Source of the DNA: JAJFUV01 sp964384215
Lineage (GTDB): Bacteria; Acidobacteriota; Terriglobia; Bryobacterales; Bryobacteraceae
Reading direction: 5' to 3'
NCBI GenBank assembly: GCA_964384215.1
Contig: CAYLLB010000020.1
Coordinates: forward strand, 28,472 to 92,471
DNA length: 64,000 nucleotides
The notes beneath the pieces were generated by a model. It saw only the letters and a list, made by a program, of their open reading frames with translations, ran no database searches and was not told where the DNA came from. A program made the translations under genes and the position numbers. Below, piece by piece: positions 44,304-52,486 of the stretch. Numbering within the stretch: position 1 is the stretch's first letter; the number at the start of each line of letters is the position of its first letter.

Positions 44304-44987
44304 CTAGAAATACCGAACGAGATCCGCAAAGCGCTCCAGTACGAGCAACCGCGGGCCGGGCGCGGACACCTCCTGCCGTTCCAACGTCCAGGTGTGCGCG
44401 TGCGGAATGAAGACTGCGTTCAACCCGGCCTCGATGGCTGGGTTCACATCCGACTTCGGCGAGTTTCCGATCATCCACGTACGCTCCGGCTCCATTTCGA
44501 GGTCCACCGTCAGCTTGCGATACGCGGCGGCATCCTTCTCCTTCACGATGGCCGTGTGGTGGAATCTGCCGGCCAGCCCGCTGCGGTCGATCTTCATGCG
44601 CTGCTCTTCCGGGTGTCCTTTGGTGAACAGCGTCAGGCGGTGCCGCGTGGACAACTCGGCGAGGGTTTCCTCGACGCCCTCGATCAACTCCACCGGTTGC
44701 TCGATGATCTGCCCGGCCAGCGCCATGATCCGGTCGAGATCCTCCTGGCGGATCTCGCGTTCCACTAGATGCCGGTAGCACTGTTGCAGGTTCCTTGTGA
44801 AGTTTGCCGCGCCGTAACCATGGATCTTGTTATTCGCCAGTTCGATCTCGTCCAATACGGCGCGAACCTCCGTGGCGTTCAACGTCGAGTGGTCCAGGAA
44901 CTCGACGAACTGCTCGAAGGCCCGCTCGAAGTAGATGTTGTTCTCCCAAAGCGTGTCGTCGGCGTCAAAAACCAGGTCGTACGTCAA
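44304..44987 (-). CDS. HAD superfamily phosphatase-like hydrolase
   Basis: 227 residues. HAD motif I is DADDTLW (Asp8 nucleophile, Asp10 acid/base), motif II LFTKG, motif III Lys in IVKEKD and motif IV GNSPKSDVNPAIEAG. The cap is helical. It is a cytoplasmic phosphatase or phosphonatase-type enzyme with unknown substrate. It ends 19 bases upstream of the DUF4038 hydrolase ATG, and may act on phosphosugars from the same catabolic operon; this is inference. It is divergent from shikimate kinase. Confidence 0.82.
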   Translation of the reverse strand: MTYDLVFDADDTLWENNIYFERAFEQFVEFLDHSTLNATEVRAVLDEIELANNKIHGYGAANFTRNLQQCYRHLVEREIRQEDLDRIMALAGQIIEQPVELIEGVEETLAELSTRHRLTLFTKGHPEEQRMKIDRSGLAGRFHHTAIVKEKDAAAYRKLTVDLEMEPERTWMIGNSPKSDVNPAIEAGLNAVFIPHAHTWTLERQEVSAPGPRLLVLERFADLVRYF

Positions 44988-45058
44988 AGCTTACTCGTTC
45001 TCCGTTTTCTAATCATTCTCTCGCCGCATGGTAACATGATGGCTGTTTCTGGCTTCGG

Positions 45059-45586
45059 ATGATCCTGAAACTCAAGCGTACTCCGGCGATTTACCTGGTC
45101 GGGTTCATGGCCTGCGGTAAAGGCACGGTGGGCCAGATTGTAGCCTCGCGCCTGGGTTGGCAGTTCGTCGACGTGGATCAGGAGATCGAACAGGAACAGG
45201 GCGTCACCATCGCCGAGATTTTTCGCGAGCGCGGCGAGACGGAATTCCGCCGCCTGGAGTCGGAAGCCATTCAGACGCACGTGCGCCTGGCGGAGCGCGG
45301 CAAGCCGATGGTGATGGCGCTCGGCGGTGGCGCGTTCGTGCAGCCGGAAACCCAGGAACTGCTCGCCGAGCACGGCGTCACGGTGTGGCTGGATTGCGCG
45401 CTTGAGGTTTTGAAGGCACGCGTCGCGGGCGATGCCACCCGCCCGCTGGCGAGCGACCCCGAAAAGTTTGAACGTCTCTATCACTCGCGGCGCCCCTCTT
45501 ACGCGCGCGCCGATTACCGCATTGATACGACCGGCATGGATGCCGAACAGGTTGCCGAAGCCGTGCTGACTTTGCCGATTTTCTAA
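45059..45586 (+). CDS. aroK: shikimate kinase
   Basis: 175 residues, standard length. It phosphorylates shikimate in aromatic amino acid synthesis. P-loop GFMACGKGTVG (15-25) has Gly-Thr after the Lys where Ser-Thr is usual. FVDVDQEIEQEQG and IAEIFRERGETEFRRLE give the shikimate-binding Asp and Arg/Glu residues. ALGGGAFVQ is the third signature (usually GGGxV). RPLASD contributes the lid Arg. The start is ATG 45059. It is followed 6 bases after its stop by the glycerate kinase gene. Confidence 0.92.
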   Translation: MILKLKRTPAIYLVGFMACGKGTVGQIVASRLGWQFVDVDQEIEQEQGVTIAEIFRERGETEFRRLESEAIQTHVRLAERGKPMVMALGGGAFVQPETQELLAEHGVTVWLDCALEVLKARVAGDATRPLASDPEKFERLYHSRRPSYARADYRIDTTGMDAEQVAEAVLTLPIF

Positions 45587-45592
45587 TTCTCC

Positions 45593-46918
45593 ATGCAAGC
45601 ACAATTACGCAAACAAGCTCTCCGAATCTTTCGCGCCGCGCTCACCGCGGCTGATCCCGCCGAGGCCGTCGCCCGCCATCTGCGCGTGGAAGGCGGCAAA
45701 CTCGTCGCGGGCCAGCGCCGCTATCGCCTGGACTCCTTCGACAAGATCTACCTAGTGGGCGCAGGCAAGGCCTCGGCGGCCATGGCCGCGGCCGTGGAGC
45801 GCATCCTGGTGCGGCGTATTGCCGGCGGCTTGATCAACGTCAAGGACGGTCACCTGGCGCGTGTGCGCCGCGTTGAATTGAACGAATGCGGGCACCCCGT
45901 GCCGGACGAGCGCGGCGTGGACGGTGCGCGGCGAATTGCCGCCATCGCGCGCCAAGCCACTCAACGCGACCTGCTGCTCTGCGTCATCTCCGGCGGAGCT
46001 TCGGCGTTGATGCCAGCTCCCGCCGCTCCCATCACCCTCGAAGAAAAGCAGACGGTCACCAGGCTGCTGCTTGCCTGCGGCGCGGACATCCACGAGATCA
46101 ACGCGGTTCGCAAACACATCTCCGCGTTGAAAGGCGGCCAACTGGCTCGCCTTGCCGCACCGGCCACCGTTGTGACGCTGCTGTTGTCAGACGTGATTGG
46201 AGACGACCTGGACGTGATCGGCTCGGGCCCCACCGCTCCGGACCAGTCCACTTTCGCTGGCGCTCGGGAGATCCTTTCGCGATATGGCGTATGGGAACAA
46301 ACGCCGGCCAGCGTGCGAGAGCGGATCGGCCTTGGCGTGGCGGGCGAGATCGAGGAGACTCCCAAGCCGGGTGCGAGCGCGTTCGAACGCACGCAGAACC
46401 TGGTGGTCGGCAGCAATGACCTTGCCGTCACGGCGGCTGCCAGCGAAGCGCGGCGCCTGGGCCTGCACACTGTAGTGCTATCCACTTTTGTCGAAGGCGA
46501 GACGCGCGACGTGGCCCGTGTGCATACCGCCATCGCCAAAGAAATCCGAGCCCACGGGAGGCCCGTGAAACCGCCCGCCTGCGTCATCTCCGGCGGCGAG
46601 ACCACGGTGAAAATCCGGGGCAAGGGCTTGGGGGGACGCAACCAGGAGTTCGCGCTCGCCGCCGCCATCGACCTCGCCGGCATGGATCGCGTCGTGGTGC
46701 TCAGCGGCGGCACCGACGGCACGGACGGCCCTACGGACGCTGCCGGGGCCATCGCCGACTCCTGTACGCTCGCCCGCGCCAAACAGTTGGGGCTCGATGC
46801 CGAGCGCCACCTCGAGAACAACGATTCGTATCACTTCTTCGAACCGTTGGACGGTCTGCTAAAAACAGGGCCCACCAACACCAACGTGATGGACGTCCAC
46901 GTGGTGCTGGTGGGCTGA
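45593..46918 (+). CDS. glycerate 2-kinase (GckA/MOFRL family)
   Basis: 441 residues. An N-terminal DUF4147 domain (LVGAGKASAAMAAAVERIL; LLCVISGGASALM; CGADIHEINAVRKHIS; LKGGQLARLA; LLSDVIGDDLDVIGSGPT) is followed by a C-terminal MOFRL domain (CVISGGETTVKIRGKGLGGR; VVLSGGTDGTDGPTDAAGA). It phosphorylates D-glycerate to 2-phosphoglycerate with ATP in the cytoplasm, feeding products of glyoxylate, serine or sugar-acid breakdown into glycolysis. It is in a two-gene unit with aroK and convergent with the envelope operon. Confidence 0.92.
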   Translation: MQAQLRKQALRIFRAALTAADPAEAVARHLRVEGGKLVAGQRRYRLDSFDKIYLVGAGKASAAMAAAVERILVRRIAGGLINVKDGHLARVRRVELNECGHPVPDERGVDGARRIAAIARQATQRDLLLCVISGGASALMPAPAAPITLEEKQTVTRLLLACGADIHEINAVRKHISALKGGQLARLAAPATVVTLLLSDVIGDDLDVIGSGPTAPDQSTFAGAREILSRYGVWEQTPASVRERIGLGVAGEIEETPKPGASAFERTQNLVVGSNDLAVTAAASEARRLGLHTVVLSTFVEGETRDVARVHTAIAKEIRAHGRPVKPPACVISGGETTVKIRGKGLGGRNQEFALAAAIDLAGMDRVVVLSGGTDGTDGPTDAAGAIADSCTLARAKQLGLDAERHLENNDSYHFFEPLDGLLKTGPTNTNVMDVHVVLVG

Positions 46919-46939
46919 TGGAGGGTCCGCGTTCAGAAT

Positions 46940-48352
46940 CTACTGGCGCTCCACTTCCACCTTTACGGGCGCCGATTTCTTTCCTACCTCGCCGGCGGCG
47001 TGTTCGACGGCCTTACGAACCGTGACGGAGCCTCGGTTCGTCGTCAGGGATATAGCCGGACCTTGCCCCACCGAGCCTTTTAACGAGCCACCCTCGTGAC
47101 GGCTCTCCACCGACAGCGGCGCCCCAAAATCGTTCTGCACTTCTCCGCGCCTGGTTTCCGCCGACAGAGTGAACTTAGCGCCGGGTGGCAGGCTCAGATC
47201 GATGTCGCCTGTGTTTGTGCGGGCCGCAATCTTGCCCATGCCGGTCTTGGCTGGCCTCAGGTCGATGTTTCCGCGCTCCAAAGTGACGTCGGCCGTCTCT
47301 GTAAAATCCACGAGTTCGACGTCGCGCCCCCGCGAGCGCGCGTCCAGGCGGACCGGACCCGTCAGGTTGTTTCCACGAATGTCGCCACCCGTAATGTGGA
47401 GCTGGCCCGGCACCTTGGCCACCTGGAAGTCCGTCACCGGCGAGGCAAAGCGGAAGGAGTTCGCCAGCTTGCGAAACTGCAAGTCGCCGGTGAAGGTGCC
47501 GTTCACGACCACCGGTCCCTCGATGCCCTCTAGCTCGAGATCCTCCCCGCGGCCCTTCACGCTCACCTCGACGCTCTTCTTCACGTTCACCGCGCGTACT
47601 ATGTCGCTGCGGCGAAGATCGACCCGCACCTCTCCACCGATATTCTGCAGACGCACCCCGGCGTTGTCGCTGGAGACCTTAACTTCGCCGGCGATATCCG
47701 AGATGTCAAAATCGCCGTACCGGCCCCGAGTCTCCACGCTTGCGCCGCGGGGTACCGAGATCTCGATGTCCATCGAGACGCGCTGCTCGCCGGTCGCACG
47801 CTCCTGGTTCGTGCGCACCGTTATGTGGTTGCCCTGCACGCTGAGTTCAATCGGCGTCTGCCGGTCCGCGGCGTCGGCCGCATCCTTGCTCATGGCGCGG
47901 ATCGATTTGCGTCCGGTCACCTTCACCTTGTCTTCCGCCGTCCCGACGATTCTCGCGTTGCCACGCAGGTTTTCCACCAGGATTTGCGGCGTTTTGGCGG
48001 CAGGTTGTTCCGCGCCGAGCGGATAATCGTAAGTCTCGCCGAACATCTCAATGCCGCGAATCCACGGCCGGTGGATCCACCAGCGCTGGCTCACGAACAG
48101 CCCCGTGCCAATCAGCACGATGAACACGATGGCCACCCACTCGCCGCCGGAGATCCCCCGCCCGACCGGCTTGTCCCTAAACCACCAGACCAGCACCTCG
48201 ATGAGGCGTAGGGTGCCCCACGCGATCAGCAGGTAAGGCCAGTACTTGGAAAGCAGGTCCAGCCAAGGCAGTTCCGGGTGAAGGTTGTTCACCAGGAACA
48301 ACGCGCCCACCAGGATCAACAGCACTGGACCGATGATCGAACGCGGCTTCAT
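46940..48352 (-). CDS. membrane protein with LiaF-like helices and DUF4097 adhesin-like beta repeats
   Basis: 470 residues. Residues of about 5-105 hold three or four membrane helices of the DUF5668/LiaF type (RSIIGPVLLILVGALFLVNN, YWPYLLIAWGTLRLIEVLVW, WVAIVFIVLIGTGLFVS). Residues of about 125-465 form a long right-handed beta repeat (DUF4097): DIEISVPRGASVETRG, YGDFDISDIAGEVKVSSDN, VELVDFTETADVTLERGNID, IAARTNTGDIDLSLPPGA. These domains sit outside the membrane in LiaF-like stress sensors. It is the last gene of the sigma-factor operon, overlapping the preceding gene by 4 bases. A role in sensing envelope damage is inferred. Confidence 0.78.
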   Translation of the reverse strand: MKPRSIIGPVLLILVGALFLVNNLHPELPWLDLLSKYWPYLLIAWGTLRLIEVLVWWFRDKPVGRGISGGEWVAIVFIVLIGTGLFVSQRWWIHRPWIRGIEMFGETYDYPLGAEQPAAKTPQILVENLRGNARIVGTAEDKVKVTGRKSIRAMSKDAADAADRQTPIELSVQGNHITVRTNQERATGEQRVSMDIEISVPRGASVETRGRYGDFDISDIAGEVKVSSDNAGVRLQNIGGEVRVDLRRSDIVRAVNVKKSVEVSVKGRGEDLELEGIEGPVVVNGTFTGDLQFRKLANSFRFASPVTDFQVAKVPGQLHITGGDIRGNNLTGPVRLDARSRGRDVELVDFTETADVTLERGNIDLRPAKTGMGKIAARTNTGDIDLSLPPGAKFTLSAETRRGEVQNDFGAPLSVESRHEGGSLKGSVGQGPAISLTTNRGSVTVRKAVEHAAGEVGKKSAPVKVEVERQ

Positions 48353-48567
48353 GACGCACTCCCTTTTGCCTGATCCGCGGCCTCCGCTGGGCCCTCGCCC
48401 GGCCGCCGTTCAGCCAGCCTAAGGATTCCGTAAACGATCAGGATCACAGGCCACGTGATCCCGATTCTAAACGGCCCGAAGTGATCAATGGCGAATAACA
48501 CGCCGATCGTGATCAGCATTACCGGACCGCGAATGGCGCGCATCAAATCGGCTCTATTCCCGCTCAT
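48349..48567 (-). CDS. small DUF5668 (LiaI/LiaF-like) membrane protein
   Basis: 72 residues with two helices (GPVMLITIGVLFAIDHFGPF and ITWPVILIVYGILRLAE), the common two-helix LiaF-TM unit. The C-terminal tail is acidic and Ala-rich. It overlaps both neighbours (4 bases at its 3' end, 14 at its 5' end), so the three membrane proteins are coupled. Confidence 0.8.
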   Translation of the reverse strand: MSGNRADLMRAIRGPVMLITIGVLFAIDHFGPFRIGITWPVILIVYGILRLAERRPGEGPAEAADQAKGSAS

Positions 48568-49222
48568 GGTGGACCTCCCCGCCGGCAGTCCCCGAGTCGC
48601 GCCCGCCGCTGAAGCGGCCGTAAAGCATGTAGACTCCCAGCGCGATGAGGAATACAGGCCAGTACCGCAGGACTTGCTGCAACCTCAGCAGGTCCAGGTT
48701 ATCCAACAGGAACAACACTCCGGCGGCGATCAGGATCACCGGCGCCACCGGGAAGCCGTTGCTGCTGCCTTTAATGGGAACCAGGCTCGAAAACTCGTCG
48801 ACCGGCTGTCCTGACTGCCGTTTCTTGGCCGTGTGATACGCCTCGAAGGCCATGTAGAAGAACCACACCGCGATGAGAAGACCGAACAACGCCTCCAGAC
48901 TGCCCGCGGCCCCGGAACTGGTGATGCTGATCAGCAGGCCCAGGATTACGACGTGGACCACCCCCTTGGCGTACTGTCCGTTGTAAACCGCGCCCACACC
49001 GGGAATCAGACCCAGGACGAAAGCCAGGCCCGGACTCACGTCGGCTCCCGACCGGGGAGGCACCGCCGATACCGGGGGTGGACTCACCGGCCGCGGAGCG
49101 GGAACATGCTCGGCGCAGAAGACGGTACCTTCCGCCTGCCGCTGGCATTCCGGGCACAGCGCTTTTCCGCACGTCCGGCAATATGCCGTCGCGGAAACCT
49201 CCGCATGGTTCACGCAGTTCAT
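48554..49222 (-). CDS. B-box zinc finger membrane protein with LiaF-like helices
   Basis: 222 residues. An N-terminal B-box zinc finger reads CVNHAEVSATAYCRTCGKAL followed by CPECQRQ and CAEH. A proline-rich linker follows, then a TM2-like/glycine-rich region (LAFVLGLIPGVGAVYNGQYA, KGVVHVVILGLLIS) and a LiaF-type pair near the C-terminus (VAPVILIAAGVLFLLDNLDL, YWPVFLIALGVYMLY). The zinc finger would be cytoplasmic and could bind the sigma/anti-sigma pair or another protein. It starts within the last bases of the anti-sigma gene (ATGA). Confidence 0.8.
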   Translation of the reverse strand: MNCVNHAEVSATAYCRTCGKALCPECQRQAEGTVFCAEHVPAPRPVSPPPVSAVPPRSGADVSPGLAFVLGLIPGVGAVYNGQYAKGVVHVVILGLLISITSSGAAGSLEALFGLLIAVWFFYMAFEAYHTAKKRQSGQPVDEFSSLVPIKGSSNGFPVAPVILIAAGVLFLLDNLDLLRLQQVLRYWPVFLIALGVYMLYGRFSGGRDSGTAGGEVHHERE

Positions 49223-49842
49223 TTCGCACCTCTTTCACGACGATCCGTCGATGGCCTGCCCGAGGCCCCGTCTGTCGCGGGCCCCTTGGACGCATCATCC
49301 GCCGCAGGCTGATCGTCTTCCTCCGGCACGGTCCATTCCTGAATCCGGGTTTGGATTTCATAGACCAGCCGCAAATTCTCGTAATACTTCCTCACCGCCA
49401 GCCAACCGCGATGCACCCGGTCTTCGATGTTCATCACGATCTTGACCGGGTCCAGGTCCGCCGCGGTCAATTGCCGCACTTCGATTCCGGCAAACCGCCC
49501 CAACATGGACAACGACAATACTGTCATGGCCATGCCCATGGCGAACTTCGGTTGCAGCACCGGCCGCAACCATTGGGCGAACCAGTGCCGCGCTCCGGCG
49601 GCCACCGGCGCTTCCCGCTGGACCTCGCCCCGGAGATGGAAAAGAATCCGCGTCAGCAGTTCCGGCGGGGGCTCCACCACTTCGGCGCGCCCGATGAATT
49701 CCACCGCCGCCTGGGCATCCTTGGCCAGGCTCGCGCAGGAGGCACACCCGGCAAGGTGTGCCTCTACCTCGGCTTTGCGCTCCGCGGGGAGCGCACCGTC
49801 CAGGTAGTCGCAGAGCAGGATTTCCAGTTCCGCGCAGTTCAT
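49219..49842 (-). CDS. zinc-finger (zf-HC2) anti-sigma factor
   Basis: 207 residues. The N-terminal anti-sigma zinc motif is HLAGCASC (about 30-37) following CAELEILLCDYLDGALP. A single membrane helix is predicted near 105-125 (FAMGMAMTVLSLSMLGRFAG). The periplasmic part has no recognised domain; the extreme C-terminus is low-complexity. The gene starts inside the end of the sigma-factor gene (ATGA overlap), the standard pairing. It should hold the ECF sigma factor inactive at the membrane until envelope signals release it. Confidence 0.85.
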   Translation of the reverse strand: MNCAELEILLCDYLDGALPAERKAEVEAHLAGCASCASLAKDAQAAVEFIGRAEVVEPPPELLTRILFHLRGEVQREAPVAAGARHWFAQWLRPVLQPKFAMGMAMTVLSLSMLGRFAGIEVRQLTAADLDPVKIVMNIEDRVHRGWLAVRKYYENLRLVYEIQTRIQEWTVPEEDDQPAADDASKGPATDGASGRPSTDRRERGAK

Positions 49843-50519
49843 ACTACGACCTTGTGCCTTCGCAGCACCCGGGCCAACTCGGCCCGCCCTCTGTTCAACC
49901 GCGACTTCACCGTTCCTTCCGGCACATTCAGCACTTGAGCGATTTCGCGGTACTCCATTTCTTCCACGTCGCGCAATATCACCGCTTCACGAAGTTCCGG
50001 CGACAGCCTCGCCAGTCCGGCCTGTAGCACCTCGCTCGCCTCCCGCCCGGCCAGCATCCCATCCGTGCGGGTCGAGAGAGAGACCTTCTCCTCCAGCACT
50101 CCCAGTTGATCCTCGATCGAATCCGTTACACGATCGGTCCGGTTGCGGCGGTAGTGGTCGATGAGCAGATTCCTGGTGAGGCGCGTCAGCCAAACCAGAA
50201 AGGACCCTTCGCCGGCACGGAAACTCTTGAGCGTGCGGAATACCCGCAAAAACACCTCTTGCGTAAGATCCTGCGCCTCCGAGGCACTGTTCGTGAACCG
50301 GTAGCACATGGCGTAGACACGCCGTGTGTAGGCCTTCACAAGGTCTTCCCAGGCCTCGTCTTCACCGGCCAGACATTGCGTAATCAGTTGGGCTTCGGAA
50401 TCCAAGTTTTCCGCCGGCACCTGCCTAATTCGGCTTGCTTCACCGCTCGCCCACCTCAGGGGCCACTGCCGGCCCGCCGTGAGAGGCGCGTTTGCCAGAC
50501 TGAGCGCAGCGGTTGCCAT
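49839..50519 (-). CDS. ECF RNA polymerase sigma factor (RpoE-like)
   Basis: 226 residues from ATG 50519, which has GAGG 6 bases upstream; ATG 50531 has GGAG too close to be used. Region 2 is visible in EDLVKAYTRRVYAMCYRFTN, EAQDLTQEVFLRVFRTLKSF and FLVWLTRLTRNLLIDHYRRN; region 4 in LARLSPELREAVILRDVEEM, YREIAQVLNVPEGTVKSRLN. The first 40 residues are an unusual extension before the sigma core. With the adjacent anti-sigma factor and three envelope proteins downstream, it probably drives an envelope-stress regulon and its own operon. Confidence 0.88.
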   Translation of the reverse strand: MATAALSLANAPLTAGRQWPLRWASGEASRIRQVPAENLDSEAQLITQCLAGEDEAWEDLVKAYTRRVYAMCYRFTNSASEAQDLTQEVFLRVFRTLKSFRAGEGSFLVWLTRLTRNLLIDHYRRNRTDRVTDSIEDQLGVLEEKVSLSTRTDGMLAGREASEVLQAGLARLSPELREAVILRDVEEMEYREIAQVLNVPEGTVKSRLNRGRAELARVLRRHKVVV

Positions 50520-50591
50520 GACTCGCCTCATTCTCCGAACCCAACCGGGTGGCCCATCGCTCAGAGCCGCCTCGTATTGGCTTCCACAATG

Positions 50592-50619
50592 AGAAACGAA
50601 GAACTATCATAAGAAGTTC
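50592..50619 (-). promoter_or_regulatory. possible ECF-type promoter of the sigma operon
   Basis: On the minus strand GAACTT (50619-50614), 16 bases, then GTTTCT (50597-50592) resembles the RpoE-type layout of GAACTT and TCT-containing boxes. This would mean autoregulation. The -10 part is weak. Confidence 0.35.
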
Positions 50620-50620
50620 A

Positions 50621-50640
50621 CCCGAATGTGAATGTTCGGG
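50621..50640. repeat. inverted repeat between divergent sigma and flippase genes
   Basis: CCCGAA (50621-50626) and TTCGGG (50635-50640) are perfect inverted arms around 8 bases. It lies just upstream of the possible ECF promoter and could be an operator or a small hairpin. Confidence 0.45.
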
Positions 50641-50686
50641 GGCATAACCGCGCCTTCCGGCTTGGCGCACGTAGATCTATTCTAGC

Positions 50687-51793
50687 TTGAAGGGAGCGCA
50701 GTGGAGCCCGTCGCCCTCCGAAATTCTGCTGTCGGGAGGGATTTCTATCAAAGTTGACAGGCGTTTCACCTGGATCATCTTAACGGCCGCCATTGTCGTG
50801 ACCGCGGGTTTTCTGGTCTATGAACGTTGGCATGAATCCGGGTTCCGATGGGACCTGTTCGCCGGCGTCTTCTTCCAAATGAACTGGGGTTGGGTCCTGT
50901 TGAGCGCCATACTCAATCTGGCGGCATACTTCGGCCGGACCCTCCGCTGGGCGGTGATGATCCGCCCCCTCCAGCCTCGCCCCAGTTACAGGAACCTGTT
51001 TTCCGCCACCGCCATCGGGTTCACGGCCATCATTCTATTCGGACGCCCCGGAGAAGTGGTCCGGCCATACCTGATCGCAGCCAAGGAGCGCGTTTCATTC
51101 TCCTCCCAGATGGCTGCGTGGCTTCTCGAAAGGATCTACGACCTGCTCGCTGTGGCGCTGATTTTTGGCGTAGGCTTGAGCCAGGTGCGGGTCACAGAAG
51201 CCAAACTGGGGCCAGGTTTGAGCTGGGTGTTGAGCACCGGCGGGTACGTGATGGCCGCCATTGGTGCCGCATGCCTTCTGGCTCTGATCGCATTCCGCAG
51301 CTTCTCGGAAGTGTTGCGAGCGCGGGCGGCTTCGATACTGGCTTTGCTTCCGAAACGGATCGAAGCGAGGGCCATACACATGCTTGACGCCTTCATCGAC
51401 GGCACCCAGACTACCCGGGACTCGACTGCTGTTCTTTCCATCGTCTTCTATACCTTCGTCGAATGGCTCGTGATCGTCCTGGGATTCTTGGCCATCTTCC
51501 AGGCGTTCTCCAGAACGGCAGGTCTCACCTTCATGGAGGTATTGATTCTGCTGGGCTTTGTCGCTTTCGGCGGGGTAGTCCAGATCCCCGGCGTGGGAGG
51601 CGGAATGCAGATTGCTATCATTGTAGTACTTACGGAGATGTTCCGCTTCTCGCTGGAATCCGCTACGGGAATCGCCATCGTGTTCTGGGCGCTCAACTTC
51701 CTGGCTATCGTCCCATTGGGACTACTGCTGGCCTTCCACGAGGGGTTCAACTGGCATAACTTAAGGCACATTAAGGACATTGAAAAACAATGA
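50687..51793 (+). CDS. lysylphosphatidylglycerol synthase TM region/flippase-like membrane protein
   Basis: Up to 368 residues with seven or eight hydrophobic segments. Family marks (UPF0104/AglD/MprF N-terminal type) include AYFGRTLRWAVMIRPL, ATAIGFTAIILFGRPGEVVR with the conserved GRxGE block, LLERIYDLLAVALIFG and a Gly-rich GGVVQIPGVGGG near 300. There is no aminoacyl-transferase domain, so it is not a full MprF. In the family such proteins move or flip lipids or lipid-linked sugars. The TTG start at 50687 has no clear ribosome binding site, and the true start could be slightly downstream near GGGAGGG at 50734. The stop overlaps the nrdR ATG. Confidence 0.75.
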   Translation: MKGAQWSPSPSEILLSGGISIKVDRRFTWIILTAAIVVTAGFLVYERWHESGFRWDLFAGVFFQMNWGWVLLSAILNLAAYFGRTLRWAVMIRPLQPRPSYRNLFSATAIGFTAIILFGRPGEVVRPYLIAAKERVSFSSQMAAWLLERIYDLLAVALIFGVGLSQVRVTEAKLGPGLSWVLSTGGYVMAAIGAACLLALIAFRSFSEVLRARAASILALLPKRIEARAIHMLDAFIDGTQTTRDSTAVLSIVFYTFVEWLVIVLGFLAIFQAFSRTAGLTFMEVLILLGFVAFGGVVQIPGVGGGMQIAIIVVLTEMFRFSLESATGIAIVFWALNFLAIVPLGLLLAFHEGFNWHNLRHIKDIEKQ

Positions 51794-52251
51794 TTTGCCC
51801 ATTCTGTGGCCATCGCCAGGACCGCGTCATCGACTCGCGGGAGAGCAAAGAGGGGGACTCCATCCGCCGCCGGCGCCAGTGTCTGGCCTGCGAACGCAGG
51901 TATACGACTTACGAGCGTACCGACGAGATCCCCTACATGGTCGTCAAGAAGGACGGCCGGCGCGAGAAGTTTGATCGCCAGAAAATGCTCTCCGGGCTGC
52001 TGAAAGCCTGTGAGAAGCGTCCGATTCCTATGTCCCGGCTGGCGGAAATCGTGAACGAGGTGGAAGCGAGGCTAAACGACAGTCCCGAGCGCGAACTAAG
52101 TACTACAATAATAGGAGAAATGGTCATGGAGCGCTTACGGGGGCTCGACAAGGTGGCCTACGTGCGTTTCGCCTCCGTTTACCGCGATTTTCAGGACGTC
52201 GAAGCGTTCCTCTCCGAACTCAAGCAGTTGATCCGCAAGAAACGGAACTGA
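51790..52251 (+). CDS. nrdR: transcriptional repressor NrdR
   Basis: 153 residues. The zinc ribbon CPFCGHRQDRVIDSRESKEG (Cys3, Cys6) continues with RRRRQCLACERRYTTYER, giving the second Cys pair. The ATP-cone that follows (VVKKDGRREKFDRQKMLSGL, ACEKRPI) binds nucleotides and senses dATP/ATP. It represses ribonucleotide reductase genes, none of which is in the window. The start overlaps the stop of the flippase-like gene. Confidence 0.95.
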   Translation: MICPFCGHRQDRVIDSRESKEGDSIRRRRQCLACERRYTTYERTDEIPYMVVKKDGRREKFDRQKMLSGLLKACEKRPIPMSRLAEIVNEVEARLNDSPERELSTTIIGEMVMERLRGLDKVAYVRFASVYRDFQDVEAFLSELKQLIRKKRN

Positions 52252-52334
52252 ACCCCGTAACCTTCCGGCTCCGGCCCGGATGAAGAAGGCGAAGTAACCA
52301 AGCGGGCCGCCTGAACATCAACATAAGTGGAAGC

Positions 52335-52363
52335 TTAACTTTGAACTTCAGTGATGTTATAAT
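52335..52363 (+). promoter_or_regulatory. promoter of rpoD
   Basis: TTAACT (52335-52340), 17 bases, then a perfect TATAAT (52358-52363). The start point would be near 52370, giving a leader of about 115 bases. The leader contains GGGGAGGT (52471-52478), 8 bases before GTG 52487. Confidence 0.6.
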
Positions 52364-52486
52364 GAGACAGATGCCTCGCCCTTTTGGGCATCACCTCATC
52401 AGAATTCGGCGGGCGCTCCTGTGCGCTTTCAATATTTCCTTCATACCCAGGGACATACTTTGTTTTCGGCGGGGAGGTAGACCGTA

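Noticed and set aside
52342..52363. TTGAAC as the -35 box of the rpoD promoter
   Set aside because: Only 11 bases separate it from TATAAT; TTAACT with 17 bases fits better.
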